Assembly: GCA_029567505.1 (NCBI GenBank)
Contig: JAKPXO010000301.1
Coordinates: 1 to 43,826 of the forward strand
Direction of reading: 5' to 3'
From: Acidobacteriota bacterium
GTDB lineage: Bacteria > Acidobacteriota > Thermoanaerobaculia > UBA5066
DNA length: 43,826 nt
Under the pieces are notes generated by a model, which saw only the letters and a list, made by a program, of their open reading frames with translations, was not told the origin of the DNA and ran no database searches. A program made the translations under genes and the position numbers. Positions 40,755 to 43,826 of the stretch are shown here, in pieces; within the stretch, counting starts at the first letter, position 1, and each line of letters opens with the position of its first letter.

Positions 40755-42806
40755 CTACCCTTCCCCGCCCCCGGCCTCGCTCCCGGCCGACCCCGTCGGT
40801 CGCCGCAGGAGGCGGGCGAGGAGGACGAGGAGCGCGACGACGGCCCCGACGAGCGCGACCCAGAAGACCCTCGACCCGGCGGAGGGCGCCACGGCGGGGA
40901 GCGCCTCCGGCGCCAGCTCCACCTCCGTCGCCGGGGCGCCGAGGAGCCGCGGGGCCAGGAGCTCGAGGTCGTAGCGGGGCACGGCGAGGCCCGGCCGGCC
41001 GGCGAGGAGCGCGAGAGGGCCGTCCTCGCGGACGAAGCGGAGCCGGTGCGCCGGGAGGAGCAGCGCCGCGCGCGAGAGCGGGAGTGGAGCGTTGTCGCCG
41101 TCGTCGATCGAGACGAAGAGCGTCCCCCCGGTTCCCGGCGGCAGCTCGAGGACGAGGCGCGGCGCCTCGCGCGCCGGGTCGGCGCTCTGCCACGAAGACG
41201 AGGTGATCGCGGTGAACGTCCCGGCCGTCTCGGGCCGGCCGCCGAGGCGCTCGCGGAGGAGGACGACGCTTCGCGCGAAGACCCGCGCCGTCGTCGTGAG
41301 CTCGAGGCGTGAGGCGGGGAGGTCCTCGTGCGGGAGCTCGATCCTGTGGAACGAGAGCCTCCCGCCGGTCCCCTCTCCACCGCGGGGACGCGGGTCGTCC
41401 ACCCGCTGCGGGGCGGGGAGCCGGACGACGAGCGGCTCCCCGAGCGTCTCGAGGAGATACGGCACCTGCCGCCCGTCGGCGGAAGCGATCCGGACGTCGG
41501 CGAGGCTCGGGCTCGCCGCGAGCACCGCCGCGTCCAGCCGGAGCGCCGTCAGGCCGGGCGGGCCGGGCGGGATCGGGCGAGAGACGCGGAACGCGTCGCG
41601 CTCGAGCGCCGCGCCCGCCGGGACGGCCGGCGGCGCGGACGCTTCGGCAACGAGGGCCGGACGCGGCCGCTCCTCTCCCCAGGACGCGCTCGCCGGCGGC
41701 GGGGCGCCGCGCCTCGTCACGGCGGGCCGGGCGGCCTCGAGGTCGTACCTCGGCCGTTCGAGCCCCGGAGCCCCGTACCGGGCCGCGAGGGGCGCGCCGT
41801 CCGGGCTTTCGAAGTAGACGAAGGGGAGCCCTTCGAAGAGGGCCGTGACCGAAGCGAGCTCGAGGGGCGGGTTCCCCGCGTCCTCGACGACGAGCTCCAG
41901 CTCCGCCTCCGTCGGGGGAGTGAGGGTGATCGTCATCTCGGCCGCTGCGGCGTCCTCGCGCTCGGCCCTCCGAAGCGTCGCGGCGCCCAGCTCGTACGGG
42001 ACGAGGCGCCCGTCCGCGAGTCGCGACTCGAGGACGCGCGCCTCGCGCAGGACGTTCCCGGATCGGACACCGACCTCGAGAGCCGACAGCGGGAGCCCCG
42101 CGGCCGGAAGCCGCAGCCGGTAACGGCTCCGCCCCGGCTCGCTCTCCCGCCTCTCGAACGAGACCTCCGCCCGAAGCGTCTCCGGCGTGCCGCCGGTCCC
42201 GGCCGCGCGCGCCTCGACGCGGGACGGGGTCGGGACCCGGCCGCTCTTCGCGTCGTTCCAGACGAGCCGGAAGAACCGGTGCTCCCCCGCGGGGAACGCG
42301 ACGACCGTCCGCGCGAGGCCCTCTTCGGGCAGGTCGAAGAGCGTCCCCTCCGCGACGAGAACGGCCCAGCGCGCCCGGTCGCCGCTCCCCTCGAGACGGA
42401 GACGCTTCAGGAACGGCGCCGGGATCCCGTGGACGCGAAGGCGGTCGACGCAACGGAGCGCCCCGAGGTCGGCCTCGAACCCGCTCGCCGTCTTCGTCGC
42501 GGCGATCGGAAGGAGCGTGGCGGGGAGCCACTCCGGCTCGGATCGGCCTGGAGAAATGAGCAGGTAGGGCACCTCGCGTCCGGCGGCGTCGTGGAATCGG
42601 AGGTCCGAGAGCAGACCGCTCCGGGAGCGCGCCTCGGAGCCGGCGAGGAGCGGGACGTCCACGTCGAGGCGATTCGGTCCGGGCGCGCCCGGAAGGACGG
42701 CCCGCTCGTGCCGCGGGGACGACACGGGACGGACTCCTTCGGCCGCCGCGCCGGGGAGGGCGACGGCGAGGAGACCGGAGGCGAGGATCCGGCGGATCGG
42801 CGTCAT
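40755..42806 (-). CDS. DUF3999-type membrane-anchored protein
   Basis: A 683-aa envelope protein. It has a signal peptide (residues 1-22, ending G-A-A-A), a long beta-rich extracytoplasmic region with two discoidin-like jelly-roll parts (motifs P-Y-L-L-I-S-P-G and P-Y-L-L-E-T-L-G, E-V-G-V-R-S-G), and one C-terminal transmembrane helix (V-F-W-V-A-L-V-G-A-V-V-A-L-L-V-L-L) with a short Arg-rich tail. This matches DUF3999, for which no function is established. Its ATG overlaps the DUF2339 stop in an ATGA, and the pair DUF2339-DUF3999 is a known conserved neighbourhood. 80 bp separate it from the kinase-like gene. Confidence 0.75.
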   Translation of the reverse strand: MTPIRRILASGLLAVALPGAAAEGVRPVSSPRHERAVLPGAPGPNRLDVDVPLLAGSEARSRSGLLSDLRFHDAAGREVPYLLISPGRSEPEWLPATLLPIAATKTASGFEADLGALRCVDRLRVHGIPAPFLKRLRLEGSGDRARWAVLVAEGTLFDLPEEGLARTVVAFPAGEHRFFRLVWNDAKSGRVPTPSRVEARAAGTGGTPETLRAEVSFERRESEPGRSRYRLRLPAAGLPLSALEVGVRSGNVLREARVLESRLADGRLVPYELGAATLRRAEREDAAAAEMTITLTPPTEAELELVVEDAGNPPLELASVTALFEGLPFVYFESPDGAPLAARYGAPGLERPRYDLEAARPAVTRRGAPPPASASWGEERPRPALVAEASAPPAVPAGAALERDAFRVSRPIPPGPPGLTALRLDAAVLAASPSLADVRIASADGRQVPYLLETLGEPLVVRLPAPQRVDDPRPRGGEGTGGRLSFHRIELPHEDLPASRLELTTTARVFARSVVLLRERLGGRPETAGTFTAITSSSWQSADPAREAPRLVLELPPGTGGTLFVSIDDGDNAPLPLSRAALLLPAHRLRFVREDGPLALLAGRPGLAVPRYDLELLAPRLLGAPATEVELAPEALPAVAPSAGSRVFWVALVGAVVALLVLLARLLRRPTGSAGSEAGGGEG

Positions 42807-43826
42807 TCCTTCTCCCGCGGGCGGAGGACGAACTTCTGGATGGCGATCGCGACGAGCGAGAGCGAGATCGCCAGACCGACGAACGACGCGACGCGGTAGA
42901 GCCCGCCGAGCCGCCCGAGGTCGTGCAGGAACGCCTTGAGGACCGTCACGACGAGGAGGCCGAGCGCCGCGGCGCGCGCGGCCCGGCTCTTCCCGACGAT
43001 GCCGGCCGCGAGGAGGCCGACGCCGAAGACGGCCCAGGCGAGCGTGTACGCGAGGTCCTGCGCGAGCGACGTCCCGCGCGCGAGGTGAAACGTGAGGGTC
43101 GGCCCCTCCGCGAACCAGTCCGCGATCTCGATATTGACGAGAGCGAAGAGGAGGACCGTCCCGAAGGCGACGTCGGCCGTCGAGACGCGGAGCCGGCCGT
43201 CCAGGAGATCGTCGGCGGTCCCCCGGAGGAATCGCGCCGCGACGAAGAGCGCGACGGCCGCCGCGAGGTAGGTGTAGAGGTACCAGTTCCAGATTGGCGT
43301 CGCGCTCCGCGCGTGGTACGAGAGGACGGCCTCGTTCAGGACGAGGCGGACGAAGACGACCGCCGCGAGGCCGCCCGACGCGAGCAGGAGCCCGCGGTGC
43401 GGCACGCGCGTGTAGAGCCACGCGAGCGCCGCCGCCTCGAGCGCCCAGCCGATCGTGATCCACTCCTTGTCGAGCTGGAGCGGGACGGCGACCGTCACGA
43501 AGGCGAGGGCGGCGCCGGCGACGAGCGCGAGCCGGCCGAGGTCGCGCGAGGCCGGAGCCTCGATCTTCAGGAGCAGGACGAGGAGAAGCGCGAGCGCGGC
43601 GGCGATCACCACCGGGAGGACCCCGACGAAGCCGTCCCAGCCCGCCTCGGCGAAGCTCTTCCGCGCGAGGAGGAAGAACGCGCCGCTCGCGAGGACCGCC
43701 GTCACCCAGGGCGCCCGGGCGGAGGGCGCGCTCCGCGCCGCGAGCGGCGCGTGGACGAGGAAGAGGAGCCAGAGGAGGCCGGCGAAGAGGAGGCGGGGCA
43801 CGGCGACGTCGGCGCCGGGCTGCGCC
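42803..43826 (-). CDS. DUF2339 polytopic membrane protein, C-terminal part (truncated by window edge)
   Basis: The visible 340 residues are the C-terminal part of a larger protein whose 5' end lies beyond 43826. They contain roughly nine to ten hydrophobic helices, among them A-L-A-L-L-L-V-L-L-L-K-I-E and A-A-A-V-A-L-F-V-A-A-R-F-L. The conserved block W-x-I-x-W-A-L-E-A-A-A-L-A-W-L-Y and the final V-L-K-A-F-L-H-D-L-G-R-L-G-G-L-Y-R-V-A-S-F are typical of DUF2339. The stop overlaps the DUF3999 start by 4 nt. Confidence 0.8.
   Translation of the reverse strand, partial: AQPGADVAVPRLLFAGLLWLLFLVHAPLAARSAPSARAPWVTAVLASGAFFLLARKSFAEAGWDGFVGVLPVVIAAALALLLVLLLKIEAPASRDLGRLALVAGAALAFVTVAVPLQLDKEWITIGWALEAAALAWLYTRVPHRGLLLASGGLAAVVFVRLVLNEAVLSYHARSATPIWNWYLYTYLAAAVALFVAARFLRGTADDLLDGRLRVSTADVAFGTVLLFALVNIEIADWFAEGPTLTFHLARGTSLAQDLAYTLAWAVFGVGLLAAGIVGKSRAARAAALGLLVVTVLKAFLHDLGRLGGLYRVASFVGLAISLSLVAIAIQKFVLRPREKE

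Noticed and set aside
40675-42531. Upstream extension of the kinase-like frame through the DUF3999 gene
   Set aside because: It lies in a different frame of the DUF3999 coding sequence and is Arg/Pro/Ala low-complexity; a GTG with a Shine-Dalgarno at 40674 is a better start.
1-43826. tRNA, rRNA, CRISPR arrays or insertion sequences
   Set aside because: No cloverleaf-like, rRNA-like or regularly spaced repeat pattern, and no transposase or integrase gene was seen.

Overview
The window is a very GC-rich (roughly 70 %) stretch of a Gram-negative chromosome dominated by a complete type VI secretion system (T6SS). Coding density is high, GTG and TTG starts occur, and the gene mix (archaeal-type PEP carboxylase, RRM protein, LolA-like and TPR periplasmic proteins, DUF2339/DUF3999 pair) would suit an uncultured Acidobacteriota-like or related lineage. 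That placement is inference and weak. The first ~155 bases look foreign (actinobacterial PstS-like), so the left end is probably an assembly chimera. No tRNA, rRNA, CRISPR array or insertion sequence was seen.

Left part (1-13,170), housekeeping and accessory genes: archaeal-type PEP carboxylase, a DUF5924/DUF2914 membrane protein, an SRPBCC protein, a lipoprotein, a small PAS protein, a perfect 30-bp inverted repeat, a LolA-like periplasmic protein downstream of a flavin halogenase-like enzyme, a TPR protein, an RRM RNA-binding protein, small hypothetical proteins, an e(P4)-type HAD phosphatase lipoprotein, an unrecognised 258-aa protein and a class I methyltransferase.

T6SS part (13,255-38,450): all 13 core components plus PAAR are present. 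Read on the minus strand, one block is FHA protein (TagH-like), tssJ, tssK, tssL, tssM, then after a hairpin tagF and hcp, ending at a terminator. A second minus-strand block is tssA, tssB, tssC, a hairpin, tssE, tssF, tssG and tssH/clpV, followed by a terminator and then vgrG and PAAR. tagJ/impE runs divergently from tssA. A gene encoding a natural TssB-TssC fusion lies convergent to the vgrG-PAAR end. The genes supply the membrane complex (TssJLM), baseplate (TssEFGK), sheath and recycling ATPase (TssABC, ClpV, TagJ), tube and spike (Hcp, VgrG, PAAR) and post-translational control (TagF, FHA). No obvious effector or immunity gene is next to vgrG/PAAR.

Right part (38,542-43,826): a kinase-fold protein with an inserted four-Cys zinc-ribbon-like segment and degenerate catalytic motifs, then DUF3999 and DUF2339 membrane proteins, the last cut by the window edge. 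The kinase-like protein is upstream of and co-directional with the FHA gene, where other T6SS loci encode a PpkA-type kinase.

The least ordinary items are the fused TssB-TssC paralogue, the FHA protein carrying a Clp-N-like domain, and the zinc-ribbon pseudokinase-like protein. Together they suggest a variant T6SS control layer, but function is inferred only from sequence and context.
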